In this document: positions 17,618 through 26,572 of the stretch, piece by piece
How the letters are laid out: each line of letters opens with the position of its first letter
Numbering within the stretch: the first letter of the stretch is position 1
Assembly: GCF_900067135.1 (NCBI RefSeq)
Contig: NZ_FJUR01000002.1
Coordinates: 671,501-735,500, forward strand
DNA length: 64,000 bases
DNA from: Rhizobium sp. 9140
GTDB taxonomy: Bacteria > Pseudomonadota > Alphaproteobacteria > Rhizobiales > Rhizobiaceae
Direction: 5' to 3'
Program-made: the position numbers and the translations under genes
The notes under the pieces: generated by a model
Told to the model about the DNA's origin: nothing
Seen by the model: the letters and a program-made list of their open reading frames with translations, nothing else
The model's database searches: none

Positions 17618-18412
17618 GTGGCGACCATCGACCTGAACTGCGACATGGGCGAAAGCTTCGGCGCCTACACGATCGGCGAGGATCGCGCCTTGATGGACAT
17701 CGTGACGACGGCCAACATCGCATGCGGCTTCCATGCGGGCGACCCCTCCGTCATGCGCGATACGATCCTTTTGGCCAAGGCGCGCGGTGTCGCTATCGGC
17801 GCGCACCCGTCCTTCATGGATCTCTACGGCTTCGGCCGGCGACGCATTTCCGGGGAGCGGCCGGAGGATATCGAAGCGCAACTGATCTACCAGATTTCCG
17901 CCATACAGGGCATGGCGTCAGCGCTCGGCTGGCCGATCACGCATGTCAAGACGCACGGGTCGCTCGGCAACATGGCAGCCGAAGACGCTGCGCTTGCAAA
18001 GGTCTGCGTCGATGCCATCCGGGCCGTCGATGCCGGCCTCGTTTTCATCACCCTGCCCTTTTCCGAGACGATGAAGGCGGCGGAGGCGGCCGGGCTGCAG
18101 ATCGCCTGCGAGGTCTATGCCGACCGCCGCTACACAGACAACGGCATGCTCGCGCCGCGCCAGATGGAGGGCGCCGTCATTCACGATCCCCGAGAGAGCG
18201 TCGATCAGGTCCTGTCGATGCTCTGCGACAAGACGATGCCGACGATCGGCGGCAAGCGCCTTCCCGTCGATCCGGCAACCGTCTGCATCCACGGCGATAC
18301 GCCCGGTGCCGCAACGACCGCGCGTGCCCTTCGCGCGCAATTGACGAATGTGGGCATCGCGATCGCCCCCTTTCACACACCCAAGCGTCGTCACGAGGAG
18401 AAGTCCCTTTGA
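17618..18412 (+). CDS. pxpA: 5-oxoprolinase subunit PxpA (LamB/YcsF family)
   Basis: A 264-residue LamB/YcsF protein with the hallmark IDLNCDMGESFG at the N-terminus, then ANIACGFHAGDPSVM and GAHPSFMDLYGFGRR, and CIHGDTPGAATTAR near the C-terminus. A GTG start at 17618 is chosen because the protein family begins right before IDLNCD and a GAGCGGGG site precedes it. Its stop overlaps the start of the aminotransferase gene (TTGA), coupling the two. It completes the PxpABC complex, whose B and C subunits are divergently encoded at 17405. Confidence 0.92.
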   Translation: MATIDLNCDMGESFGAYTIGEDRALMDIVTTANIACGFHAGDPSVMRDTILLAKARGVAIGAHPSFMDLYGFGRRRISGERPEDIEAQLIYQISAIQGMASALGWPITHVKTHGSLGNMAAEDAALAKVCVDAIRAVDAGLVFITLPFSETMKAAEAAGLQIACEVYADRRYTDNGMLAPRQMEGAVIHDPRESVDQVLSMLCDKTMPTIGGKRLPVDPATVCIHGDTPGAATTARALRAQLTNVGIAIAPFHTPKRRHEEKSL

Positions 18413-19263
18413 ACCGTACCGTCTATCTCAACGGCGCCTGGCTTGCCGAAGCCGACGCACACGTTTCCATCTTCGATCGCGGCTTCCTCTTTGCGGACGC
18501 CATCTACGAAGTGACCGGCGTCGTGAACGGCAAGCTGCTGGAATATGAAGGCCATTCGGCCCGACTGCAGCGGTCGATGGGCGAACTCGGGCTGGTCTGC
18601 CCACTTTCGCCCCAAGAACTGCTCGGCGTTCACCGCGAAATCGTGCAGCGCAATGCACTGAGCGAGGGCCTGATCTATCTTCAGATCAGCCGCGGACCGG
18701 CCGATCGCGATTTTGCCTTTCCGACAGACCCCGTGCCGACGCTCGTGCTGTTTACCCAGGCCAAAGCCGTGCTCGACAACCCCAAGGCACGGACCGGCAT
18801 TTCGGTCGCACTGCTTCCCGACCTGCGGTGGGCGCGCTGCGACATCAAGACGGTGCAGCTGCTCTATCCCTCGATGGCCAAGATGGAGGCGGCGCGGCAG
18901 GGTGCCGACGACGCGTGGCTGGTCGAGGACGGTTTCGTGACCGAAGCCAGTTCGGCGAGCGCGCATATCATCACCAGCGATGGTGTCCTCGTCACCCGTC
19001 CTCTGTCACAAGCGATCCTTCACGGGATCACGCGCCACAGTGTTCTCGATCTTGCAGCAAGCATCGGCGTTGCCGTCGAGGAGCGTCCCTTCAGCGTCGA
19101 GGAAGCAAAGACCGCAGCAGAGGCCTTCATCACATCGGCGACGAATTTCGTACTCCCGGTGACACAGATCGACGGTCAGCTTGTCGGTGACGGACAGCCT
19201 GGGCCGCTGACATGGAGACTTCGCGCGCTGTATATCGAGAGAAAGATGGCATCGGCGATCTGA
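18409..19263 (+). CDS. D-amino acid aminotransferase (class IV)
   Basis: A 284-residue fold-type IV PLP enzyme. The family N-terminus VYLNGAWLAEADAHVSIFDRGFLFADAIYEV is intact, and the catalytic lysine lies in RCDIKTVQLL, which matches RCDIKSLNLL of D-amino acid transaminases rather than the branched-chain type. TEASSASAHIIT is the PLP phosphate-binding region. The start is TTG at 18409 with AGGAG 8 bases upstream, overlapping the pxpA stop. It converts D-amino acids and an oxoacid to D-Glu/D-Ala and a new oxoacid. Coupling to oxoprolinase is unusual. Confidence 0.9.
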   Translation: MNRTVYLNGAWLAEADAHVSIFDRGFLFADAIYEVTGVVNGKLLEYEGHSARLQRSMGELGLVCPLSPQELLGVHREIVQRNALSEGLIYLQISRGPADRDFAFPTDPVPTLVLFTQAKAVLDNPKARTGISVALLPDLRWARCDIKTVQLLYPSMAKMEAARQGADDAWLVEDGFVTEASSASAHIITSDGVLVTRPLSQAILHGITRHSVLDLAASIGVAVEERPFSVEEAKTAAEAFITSATNFVLPVTQIDGQLVGDGQPGPLTWRLRALYIERKMASAI

Positions 19264-19493
19264 TGACGGGCATGCCTTAGCCGAACGATCGCGCGCCGTG
19301 CGCGGGAGATCCCGGTTGGACGAATCGTCATTGCCATCGGCCGGCATTGCACGGCTGGTACTCTACCCCGAACACGGATGCGCTGTTCGTTGAGCAAATC
19401 GAGTTGTTCCGGTCGTGGCTCAGCGATCACGGGACGGTTCGGGCGGAACGCTCTTTTCATCGATCCGCGCACTCGACGCTCTGATGTCAGGCC

Positions 19494-20600
19494 TTACGCT
19501 CTGAGGCGCGTTTCGGACCGAAAGAAACCTGATCCGACTGACGGGGCCACCTGAAGCTCGGCCAAGGCCGCAGCCAGGTCATCGTCCCGGATTGTCAGGA
19601 GCGTCGAGAGCGCTGCGTCGAAAGCGGCAACGCAACGGGGATCGAACTGCGCGCCGGCCTGCTGTCTTATGTGCTCAACAGTCCGCTCGACGGTCCAGGC
19701 CTCCTTATAGGGGCGTGCCGTCGTCAGCGCGTCGAAATTGTCGGCAATCGCGACGATGCGACCGGAGAGGGGAATGGCCTCTCCCGCAATCCCGTAAGGA
19801 TACCCCTGCCCGTCCCAGCGCTCGTGGTGGCTGCCGGCGATTTCGGCTGCGAGCTGCAGCAGGCCGGACTTGGATTCTTTCAGAATGTCGCAGCCGACAA
19901 CCGTATGCTTTCGCATGATCACAAACTCATCTTCAGTGAGCTTTCCCGTTTTCAGGAGAACGGCATCCGGTATCGCCACCTTGCCGATGTCGTGCATGGG
20001 GGATGCAAGTCTTATGTCCGAGCAGGCGCGTGAGGACAGGCCATAAGCGCGTGCAATGGCCTCGGAATACGCGCCGACACGCCGTGTATGGCGGGCGGTG
20101 TCGAGATCCTTGTACGCGGCGGCGATCGTCAGCCGGTCGATGATCTCCTCCTCGCGCGCGCGCAGTTCCGCCACGGCACTTTCCACCTCGGCGCGCAGCC
20201 ATTCCGCCCTGTCCGAAAGCTTCCTGCGTGCATCTGCCAATGCCATCAGGTTGCGCATGCGGGCCTGAAATTCCAACGGGTTGACGGGCTTCGTCAGGAA
20301 GTCGATCGCGCCCGCATTGAGGGCCGCCATCCGCGTCGCGGCATCGGTATCGGCCGTCACGATCACGAACAGCTTCTCGGCATGGCGCTCGAAACGGATA
20401 AGCTCGGTGAGAAGCTCGACGCCGCTATAGACCGGCATCTGAAAGTCGATGACCGCGATATCGAATTCAAGCTCGGCAGCACAAGCCAGGACGTCATCCG
20501 GCTTTAGAAAGGGAATGGCGACACAGTCGGGAACACGCTCGACGAGGCGCGTCAGGATGGAAAGAGTGGTCCGGTTGTCGTCCACCAGCAGGATGCGCAT
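19494..20600 (-). CDS. Response regulator with HD-GYP c-di-GMP phosphodiesterase domain
   Basis: A 368-residue protein: a REC domain (1-120) with phosphoacceptor D52 in DIAVIDFQMP, a short coiled linker, then an HD-GYP domain with HTRRVG, MHDIGKVAIPD and HHERWDGQGYP, all catalytic motifs intact. It should hydrolyse c-di-GMP when phosphorylated. The start at 20600 (MRILLVDDN) is used because eight upstream codons are not family-like. It lies 13 bp after the hybrid kinase gene and is very likely its output. Confidence 0.92.
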   Translation of the reverse strand: MRILLVDDNRTTLSILTRLVERVPDCVAIPFLKPDDVLACAAELEFDIAVIDFQMPVYSGVELLTELIRFERHAEKLFVIVTADTDAATRMAALNAGAIDFLTKPVNPLEFQARMRNLMALADARRKLSDRAEWLRAEVESAVAELRAREEEIIDRLTIAAAYKDLDTARHTRRVGAYSEAIARAYGLSSRACSDIRLASPMHDIGKVAIPDAVLLKTGKLTEDEFVIMRKHTVVGCDILKESKSGLLQLAAEIAGSHHERWDGQGYPYGIAGEAIPLSGRIVAIADNFDALTTARPYKEAWTVERTVEHIRQQAGAQFDPRCVAAFDAALSTLLTIRDDDLAAALAELQVAPSVGSGFFRSETRLRA

Positions 20601-20613
20601 GCTCGTTCGTCTC

Positions 20614-22809
20614 CTACGCGGCAATGTGGCGCCGGTATCCGGCGACGGTCATTTCAAGTTCGTTCAAAAGCGTCTTCGACAGCGTGCCCTGCCGGAGGTT
20701 CTCAGAGTGATCGGCGACCTTCTGCAGGCCCATGCTGCTCGCAGCGCCCTTCAGCGTATGCAGGAGACGATCTGCGTCACGGCTGCCCTCCGTGGCGAGC
20801 GTCACATGCAGTTCGGCAAGCAGGGTGCTGGCGTCATCGAAGAAGCTGTCCAGCAGTTCATCGAAGGCGTCAGCCCCGAGAGCATCGACGATTTCCGTCC
20901 GCCGCAGTTCGAAGGCATCGTCCGCACACACTGGCGCCGCCGTGGGAGCCTGCATGTCCTCGGGCCTGTCGACCGCGGCGATAACCAAACGCAACTGGCG
21001 CATCGTCACGGGCTTCGACTGGAAGCCGGTCATGCCGGCCTGTTGACAGGAAAGCCTGTCGTCATCGGATGCGTTGGCCGTCATGGCGATGATCGGCGTC
21101 TGGCTGCACGGCCCAGCGGAGGCGCGGATACGGCGCGTCGCTTCGATACCATCGAGCTTCGGCATCTGCATGTCCATGAGAATCAGGTCAAACGGCTGCG
21201 CGCCTGCCCGTTCCACGGCCTCCAGCCCGTTGCTTGCGATGACGACCGTCTGGCCGAGATGTGCGAGGAAACCCGCAGCCACCTGCTGGTTGACGGCATT
21301 GTCCTCGACGAGGAGAATGCGCAGTGCCGGCAGGCTTTCGTGCGTATCGCGTGCGAGAGCCTGGGCATCGATGAGGCCAGGTCCCGCAGCGGGTGCAGGG
21401 ATCTCGAACCAGAACGTGCTGCCTTCGCCTTTCCGGCTTTCGACACCGATCCTGCCATTCATCGCTTCCACGATCTGCTTGCAGATCGTCAGGCCAAGAC
21501 CTGTTCCGCCGTAGTTGCGGCTGATCGATGCATCCACCTGCGAAAATGGCCTGAACAGACGCTCAAGACCTGCCTGGTCGATACCGATGCCCGTGTCCTT
21601 GATCTCAAATCGCAAAGCCGGCTGTCCGGCCAAAACGGCGGGAATGAGCCTGAGCGTCACGACGCCTTCGCTCGTGAACTTGATAGCGTTGCTCAGCAGA
21701 TTGAGAAGAACTTGCCTCAGGCGGGTCGGATCCGTGGCAATGACCGCTGCCGGGAGCGCCGACGGCATCTCTAACACGAAGCGGTTGCCGTGCTCGGTGA
21801 CGCGATCGCGAAGGATATCGACTGCGGCCGCAACAACGGCAGCGACATCGACGGCCCTCTCCTCGACGGTCAGCGTTCCATGCTCGATTTTCGCAAAGTC
21901 GAGGATCTCGTTGATCAGTTCGAGGAGTGACTCGCCGGAACGGCGGATCGTTTGCACGCCGGGGGCGACCATGGGTGGGAGCGGTGAAAGCTGCAGGAGT
22001 TCCGCCGTACCGAGGATGGCATTCAATGGCGTGCGGATTTCATGGCCCATGGTGGCCATGAACTGTGATTTCGCGCGATTGCCGGCCTCCGCATCGAGAT
22101 AGGCGTCTTTCAGCCGGCTTGTTGCGCGTTCAAGGCTCAGGCCTGCCAGCCGCACCGTCTTCAGCTGCCGCCGGAGCGTGACGATCAGGAAGACCATGCA
22201 GCACACCAGAAGGATCACGAGGCCTGCCGACTTTGCCTGCAACCAGAGCACTTCATCACGCGCATCGGCACGGCCGATGCTGACGGTGGTATTGGAATAG
22301 AGCAGAAGCTGTTCGGTGTCTTTCGTGAGCAGGTCGAAGCCGCGAACGACGTCTTCAAGAACGGCGGGAGAGACAGGACGACCGGCCGCGAGGGCGTTGA
22401 AGACGCCTTCCCGATCGAGAACTCCCTGCCGGATCTCCGTGAGCAGCCCGCCGATCGTGGCGTTCGCCCTGAATTTCTGATCGAAGGATGCCTTATCGAG
22501 GATACTCATCCGGGAATAGAGAATGTCGTAGCGGGTGCTCAGCGCCTTCACGCGGACAGCAGAAAAATCCTTCTCCACGATCATCACGTGGAGCGTTTCG
22601 TGCAGCCGCCGCGCCTCGCGATCCAGCTGATAGACGGACCACAGGGCATTCTCGCGAATACCATCCTGCAGAGCGGAGTATTTCCGGGAAATATCAACGA
22701 AGAGGATGACCAGCGCGACCAGGAGCAGAACGGCAAAGACCTGGAGCACGACGGTCGCCTTGCTCGCCCGCTGCATGATGTCGCCGCTGCCCGGATCCAG
22801 ATCGATCAC
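20614..22809 (-). CDS. Hybrid sensor histidine kinase with REC and HPt domains
   Basis: A 731-residue BarA/TorS-like kinase. Membrane segments lie at about 18-40 and 192-213 and enclose a periplasmic sensor of about 150 residues. A HisKA domain follows with H256 in [16 protein letters not shown], a full HATPase (IKFTSEG, DTGIGID, GTGLGL), a REC domain with LMDMQMP, and an HPt domain with [13 protein letters not shown]. The GTG start at 22809 overlaps the preceding gene stop (GTGA). Phosphate would run His-Asp-His to the REC of the HD-GYP protein encoded next. Confidence 0.93.
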   Translation of the reverse strand: MIDLDPGSGDIMQRASKATVVLQVFAVLLLVALVILFVDISRKYSALQDGIRENALWSVYQLDREARRLHETLHVMIVEKDFSAVRVKALSTRYDILYSRMSILDKASFDQKFRANATIGGLLTEIRQGVLDREGVFNALAAGRPVSPAVLEDVVRGFDLLTKDTEQLLLYSNTTVSIGRADARDEVLWLQAKSAGLVILLVCCMVFLIVTLRRQLKTVRLAGLSLERATSRLKDAYLDAEAGNRAKSQFMATMGHEIRTPLNAILGTAELLQLSPLPPMVAPGVQTIRRSGESLLELINEILDFAKIEHGTLTVEERAVDVAAVVAAAVDILRDRVTEHGNRFVLEMPSALPAAVIATDPTRLRQVLLNLLSNAIKFTSEGVVTLRLIPAVLAGQPALRFEIKDTGIGIDQAGLERLFRPFSQVDASISRNYGGTGLGLTICKQIVEAMNGRIGVESRKGEGSTFWFEIPAPAAGPGLIDAQALARDTHESLPALRILLVEDNAVNQQVAAGFLAHLGQTVVIASNGLEAVERAGAQPFDLILMDMQMPKLDGIEATRRIRASAGPCSQTPIIAMTANASDDDRLSCQQAGMTGFQSKPVTMRQLRLVIAAVDRPEDMQAPTAAPVCADDAFELRRTEIVDALGADAFDELLDSFFDDASTLLAELHVTLATEGSRDADRLLHTLKGAASSMGLQKVADHSENLRQGTLSKTLLNELEMTVAGYRRHIAA

Positions 22810-23318
22810 TCGGTGACCTCGATCTCACGGATCTGCCAGACCGAACGAGAGAAGTATTTTTCGTTCATAAGCTCGGGCTTTTCGTCGAACGGATAGATCA
22901 GAAAAAGCGGCCCCTTGTCCCGAACCGACATCACCGCGCCGTTCATTCGTGTGGCCAGCATCGTGTCGAGATCCGTCGCATCTTCCATCGGGAGCTCGGC
23001 AGAATAGTCGTTCAGGGCCGTCAGCTTGACCTTGGTGCCATGCGCCCCTGCAGCCGTCAGAACAGAACGCAGGAGCGGACCCGAAAACGTTAGCCTGCCT
23101 TCTGTCCAAGGCGTTTCCATCTCGCCCGAACGTCCTGCCAAGGCCTCCAGCATCGGCAGGTCGAACTGCGCCTTGCCTTCCGCATTGGGATGATCGAGGC
23201 GACCTGTAACGGTCAGAATAACGTCGCCTCTCGGCACGTCGAGCGCGCGTGCAGAGAAGGGAAGAAGCGTCGAGGCCGCTGTTAAAAAGAGAGCAAACAG
23301 GGAGTTCCGGGTCGTCAT
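22806..23318 (-). CDS. Secreted molybdopterin-oxidoreductase-fold protein without cysteine
   Basis: A 170-residue protein with a Sec signal ([25 protein letters not shown]). The mature part resembles the sulfite-oxidase/YedY Mo-cofactor domain: [43 protein letters not shown] and [12 protein letters not shown]. There is no cysteine in the whole protein, so the Mo ligand of sulfite oxidases is missing and redox catalysis is unlikely. It overlaps the kinase start by 4 bp and is probably a periplasmic ligand-binding partner of the kinase (inference). The start is 23318, matching the signal peptide. Confidence 0.75.
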   Translation of the reverse strand: MTTRNSLFALFLTAASTLLPFSARALDVPRGDVILTVTGRLDHPNAEGKAQFDLPMLEALAGRSGEMETPWTEGRLTFSGPLLRSVLTAAGAHGTKVKLTALNDYSAELPMEDATDLDTMLATRMNGAVMSVRDKGPLFLIYPFDEKPELMNEKYFSRSVWQIREIEVTE

Positions 23319-23735
23319 CAAGGCTCCATGAGGATGCTGTTTCGTGAAGGCCGTACCATCGCCACGAACGCGTTTGTCGCGAGAGAGATCGACACTCCCA
23401 GCCACAGAAACGCCGTCCGTTTCGTTGGGAACGACGGATGCAGCCCCAACGAAACCTCACGTCGAACATTTGATTTTGGGCACCCGAATTATAGGGTGTA
23501 ACTGTTTAAGGCAGCGTGAACGTTGCATTTGCTCATCGTTGCTGCGGAGGATCGTGCGACGATTTATTTTGAATAATTTTGGTTTAAATCGAGAACGCGC
23601 CTTAATACACGTAGAGATTGCCCTATTCGTTCTCACAACCACGTATCGCAGCCCATCTGCAGTCTGAAAGAGCCCAAGCCGGCCCGCTTTCAGGGTCGTC
23701 GCCCGCGGCTGCACGAAGCGGGAAACTCGGGAACT
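23319..23735. other. 417-bp spacer, AT-rich, promoter of the signalling operon
   Basis: No convincing gene. GC falls sharply at about 23550-23640. The segment holds the likely promoter for the minus-strand signalling operon starting at 23318. CTGAAAG (23664-23670) and CTTTCAG (23687-23693) form a 7-bp-arm hairpin just after the end of the LacI gene and may be its terminator. CACCC/GGGTG near 23482-23499 is a weak palindrome. Confidence 0.55.
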
Positions 23736-24797
23736 TCAACGAACGTTGTCATGCTCGTTCTCGCTGCGAATCGACGTATGCGGAACGAAACTGTGGCGAA
23801 CGACGAGCGGTGCTGCAATTCGGACGCGGAGTGGCGGGTGGTGTGGCTCGGTCTGGCGGCGATCGATGAGCGCCACCGCAGTGTCGGCCATCTCGGTCGG
23901 GTCCTGCCGGAAGGTCGTCAGGCCGTAGCTGAGCCACCCGGCTTCCGGCAGATCATCGAAGCCGATGACGGAAAGGTCGTGAGGGACATGAAGCCCGGCT
24001 TCGCGCTGAGCGTGGTCGATGACGCCGAGTGCGAGGAGGTCGTTGATACAGAAGACGCCCTGTGGTCTTTCCCGCGCATCCAGAAGCTGGCGACCGGCAT
24101 CCCGCCCGCCTGCGTAATCGGAATCGCCACCGCGCACCGCCAGAACGTGTGCGCCAAGGCGCCGGGCTTCCGCGCAGAAGGCGTTTTCGCGTTCGACGAC
24201 GCTGGGCGTTGCCGATCGGGAGCCGACAAGGCCGAGACGCGTGAACCCGCGAGCGACGAAGAGCGACGCCGCCTGCCGTCCGGCCGATCCGTTGTCGATC
24301 TCGACATGATCCGCATCGGGCTCGGAACGGCCGATGACCACCAGCGGCTGACCGTTACGGCGCGCGAGATCGACGAAGGAGGCGGGCGGGGAGCCCGAGA
24401 GAATGATCGTCGCCTCCGCCCGATGGCCGAACAAAGCGCGCTGGGCAGCCAGCAGTTCCGCATCGGTCTGCCCGGTGTTGATCATCAGGGGGATGCTGCC
24501 GCGCGCGATCAGCGCCTTGGTCAGCGCGGCGGCAAGATGGGTGCGGAAGCCGAGTTCCGGCTTGGTCGCTACCAGTCCGACGAGGCGGCTTTTGTTGGCG
24601 AGCAGGCCGCGAGCGAGGTCGTTGACCTGATATCCCAGCGTCTCCGCCGCCACCATTACCTTGCGCCGCGTCTCTTCTGCAATGCTTGCCCCTGGTGTGA
24701 ACGCGCGCGATACCGCCGACCGCGAGACGCCGGCAAGCTTTGCCACATGCTGGGCACTGACGAAGTCCTGTGTCTGCGACGGCTTGGACGGGCGCAT
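23736..24797 (-). CDS. LacI-family transcriptional regulator
   Basis: A 353-residue LacI/GalR repressor. The helix-turn-helix is VSAQHVAKLAGVSRSAVSRAF near residues 12-32 and the hinge helix is VNDLARGLLANKS, and the periplasmic-binding-fold ligand domain follows from about residue 70 (VGLVATKPELGFR). It is the last gene of the ABC operon from 28891, 4 bp after a permease gene. It is likely the operon repressor, acting at the palindrome at 28905-28918 (inference). Confidence 0.9.
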   Translation of the reverse strand: MRPSKPSQTQDFVSAQHVAKLAGVSRSAVSRAFTPGASIAEETRRKVMVAAETLGYQVNDLARGLLANKSRLVGLVATKPELGFRTHLAAALTKALIARGSIPLMINTGQTDAELLAAQRALFGHRAEATIILSGSPPASFVDLARRNGQPLVVIGRSEPDADHVEIDNGSAGRQAASLFVARGFTRLGLVGSRSATPSVVERENAFCAEARRLGAHVLAVRGGDSDYAGGRDAGRQLLDARERPQGVFCINDLLALGVIDHAQREAGLHVPHDLSVIGFDDLPEAGWLSYGLTTFRQDPTEMADTAVALIDRRQTEPHHPPLRVRIAAPLVVRHSFVPHTSIRSENEHDNVR

Positions 24798-24801
24798 GGG
24801 A

Positions 24802-25662
24802 TCAGTGCCCCACCTTCGACAGGACGTCGGACTTCAGGAAGCGCTCGACCACCAGCATGAAGCCGATCGAGGGTACGAGCAGAACGAGCGCCGTGATGGA
24901 GGCGATCTGGTAATTGCCACCGCCGCTCGCGGTGTAGAGCAGCAAAGGCAACATGTTGATATCCGGTGCGCCGACGAAATAGCTGCCAGTGAATTCGTCG
25001 AGCGATTCGAGAAAGACGAAGATCGCGCTGGCCATCAGCCCCGGCATGGCGAGCGGCAGGGTGATGTCGCGGAACGTGTGGATGGCGGACGCGCCGACCG
25101 AACGGGCAGCCTGTTCCAGCTCGATGTCGACAGCAGAAAACGCAGCCGTTGCGATCCACACAGCAAAGACAAGCCCGTGCGTCATGTGGACGAGAACGAC
25201 GCCGAGAATGGTTCCGTTGAGGCCGAGCTGGTAGAAGACGCGGGCGATGTTGACGTAGACCGGCAGGTTGGGAAAGGCCTGCGGCAGAAGGAACGCAAGC
25301 AGGATGAGACCCCGGAACGGCAGCTTGAGGCGGGCGAGCGCAAAGCCTGCCGGAATGGCCAGCGCCAGGGCCAGGATCACCGTCAGCATGGCGACGAGCA
25401 CGCTGTTGCCAAGCGCTTCCATGGCATTGCCGCGGGGCGAGAATACCCGAGCCCAGAAACTGAAGCCGTAGCTCATCGGCAGAGCATTCGGGAAATACCA
25501 GCGTTCCGCGACGGTCCACAGGACGAGGTTGGTCAAAGGACCGAAGATTACGAAGGCGAGCAGACCCAGCACGAGCGCGCGCGGCAGCCACCAGAGATCG
25601 ATCATCGGCAGGCGCTTGATAGAGGAGCGTGGTGCCGGCATAGCGTCGTTGCTGGTGCTCAC
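24802..25662 (-). CDS. ABC transporter permease (spermidine/putrescine PotC or iron type)
   Basis: A 286-residue permease with six membrane segments. The EAA motif is EQAARSVGASAIHTFRDITLP near residue 180. The GTG start at 25662 overlaps the stop of the partner permease by 4 bp; an ATG seven codons later is an alternative. The N-terminal 18 residues are cytoplasmic. The complex belongs to the family that imports polyamines, iron(III), phosphonates or thiamine. Confidence 0.85.
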   Translation of the reverse strand: MSTSNDAMPAPRSSIKRLPMIDLWWLPRALVLGLLAFVIFGPLTNLVLWTVAERWYFPNALPMSYGFSFWARVFSPRGNAMEALGNSVLVAMLTVILALALAIPAGFALARLKLPFRGLILLAFLLPQAFPNLPVYVNIARVFYQLGLNGTILGVVLVHMTHGLVFAVWIATAAFSAVDIELEQAARSVGASAIHTFRDITLPLAMPGLMASAIFVFLESLDEFTGSYFVGAPDINMLPLLLYTASGGGNYQIASITALVLLVPSIGFMLVVERFLKSDVLSKVGH

Positions 25663-26480
25663 AGAGTTTTCCTCACGCCGTGACGAAGATAGATCCAGGC
25701 GACGACCGATGTGATGAGCAGCGAAACGAGCCCGAGCGCGTTCGCGACCCCGTAGTCGCCATAGGCATTGATGCGGAACGCAATATCCGTCGTCAGCATG
25801 GTGGGGGATTGCGCGTTGATCATCAGGGGCACCGAGAGCACCGACATCATCGTGACGAAAGACAGGATCAGTCCGACCAGCAAGGTGGTCGCCACCTGCG
25901 GCACGACGATCTCGAACAGGATCCGCAGCCGTGACGCGCCGAGATTGCGCGCGGCCTCGATGGTCGAGCGATCGAGCGAAGCCATGGCGCCGGCGAGCAG
26001 CAACGTGACGAACGGCGTCTGTTTCCAGACGAAAGCGATGACGATGCCGCGCCAATCGAGGAAGCTTTCGGCCTGAAGCGGTGTGAGAATGCCAAGGCTG
26101 ATGAGGACGTTGTTGAACAGGCCGTTCTTGGCGAGAAACGTGCGCAGGACCTGACCGGTGACGATGAACGGAATGAACATCGGCCAGCGATAAAGCCAGC
26201 GAAGGATCGCTACCGTCCGTGGGTTTTCCCCAAGGGTGAGATATCCTGCAATCGCGATGGAGAAGAGTCCGATCAGGACGGTCGACAGGCTGACGATCAC
26301 CACCGTGAAGATGGCGTCCTGCGTATAGAGCTCGGTGGCTTTGACGAAATTGCCGAACCCGAAACCGTCACCAACCTCGAAAGCACCGACCACCGAGGCC
26401 ACCAGCGGCACGACGAAGAGCAGCAGGATGACGGCGAGCGCCGGCGCGACGAGAAGCAGGCTCAAAGGTCGGTGGGACAT
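25659..26480 (-). CDS. ABC transporter permease (PotB type)
   Basis: A 273-residue permease beginning MSHRPLSLLLVAPALAVILLL with the first membrane segment. The EAA motif is EAARNLGASRLRILFEIVVP near residue 175. An upstream GTG three codons earlier is possible. The C-terminus ends in IYLRHGVRKTL just before the partner permease start. It forms a heterodimer with the 24802-25662 product. Confidence 0.88.
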   Translation of the reverse strand: MSHRPLSLLLVAPALAVILLLFVVPLVASVVGAFEVGDGFGFGNFVKATELYTQDAIFTVVIVSLSTVLIGLFSIAIAGYLTLGENPRTVAILRWLYRWPMFIPFIVTGQVLRTFLAKNGLFNNVLISLGILTPLQAESFLDWRGIVIAFVWKQTPFVTLLLAGAMASLDRSTIEAARNLGASRLRILFEIVVPQVATTLLVGLILSFVTMMSVLSVPLMINAQSPTMLTTDIAFRINAYGDYGVANALGLVSLLITSVVAWIYLRHGVRKTL

Positions 26481-26519
26481 GGTAACCACGGCATCGGAAA
26501 TAGGGACATCAAGGGATAA

Positions 26520-26541
26520 GGAGCTGGCTCTGGCCGGCTCC
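26520..26541. terminator. Weak hairpin between binding-protein and permease genes
   Basis: GGAGC at 26520-26524 is complementary to GCTCC at 26537-26541, with an intervening GC-rich loop that can pair further. It lies between the binding-protein gene and the permease gene of one operon, where attenuating hairpins often lower downstream expression. The arms are short. Confidence 0.3.
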
Positions 26542-26572
26542 CGTGTCGAATGTGTTTAAAGACGACGCAGGA

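Noticed and set aside
23457..23714. 85-codon frame in the spacer before the signalling operon
   Set aside because: It has no ribosome site and no homology I recognise; AT-rich content and a hairpin point to non-coding DNA.
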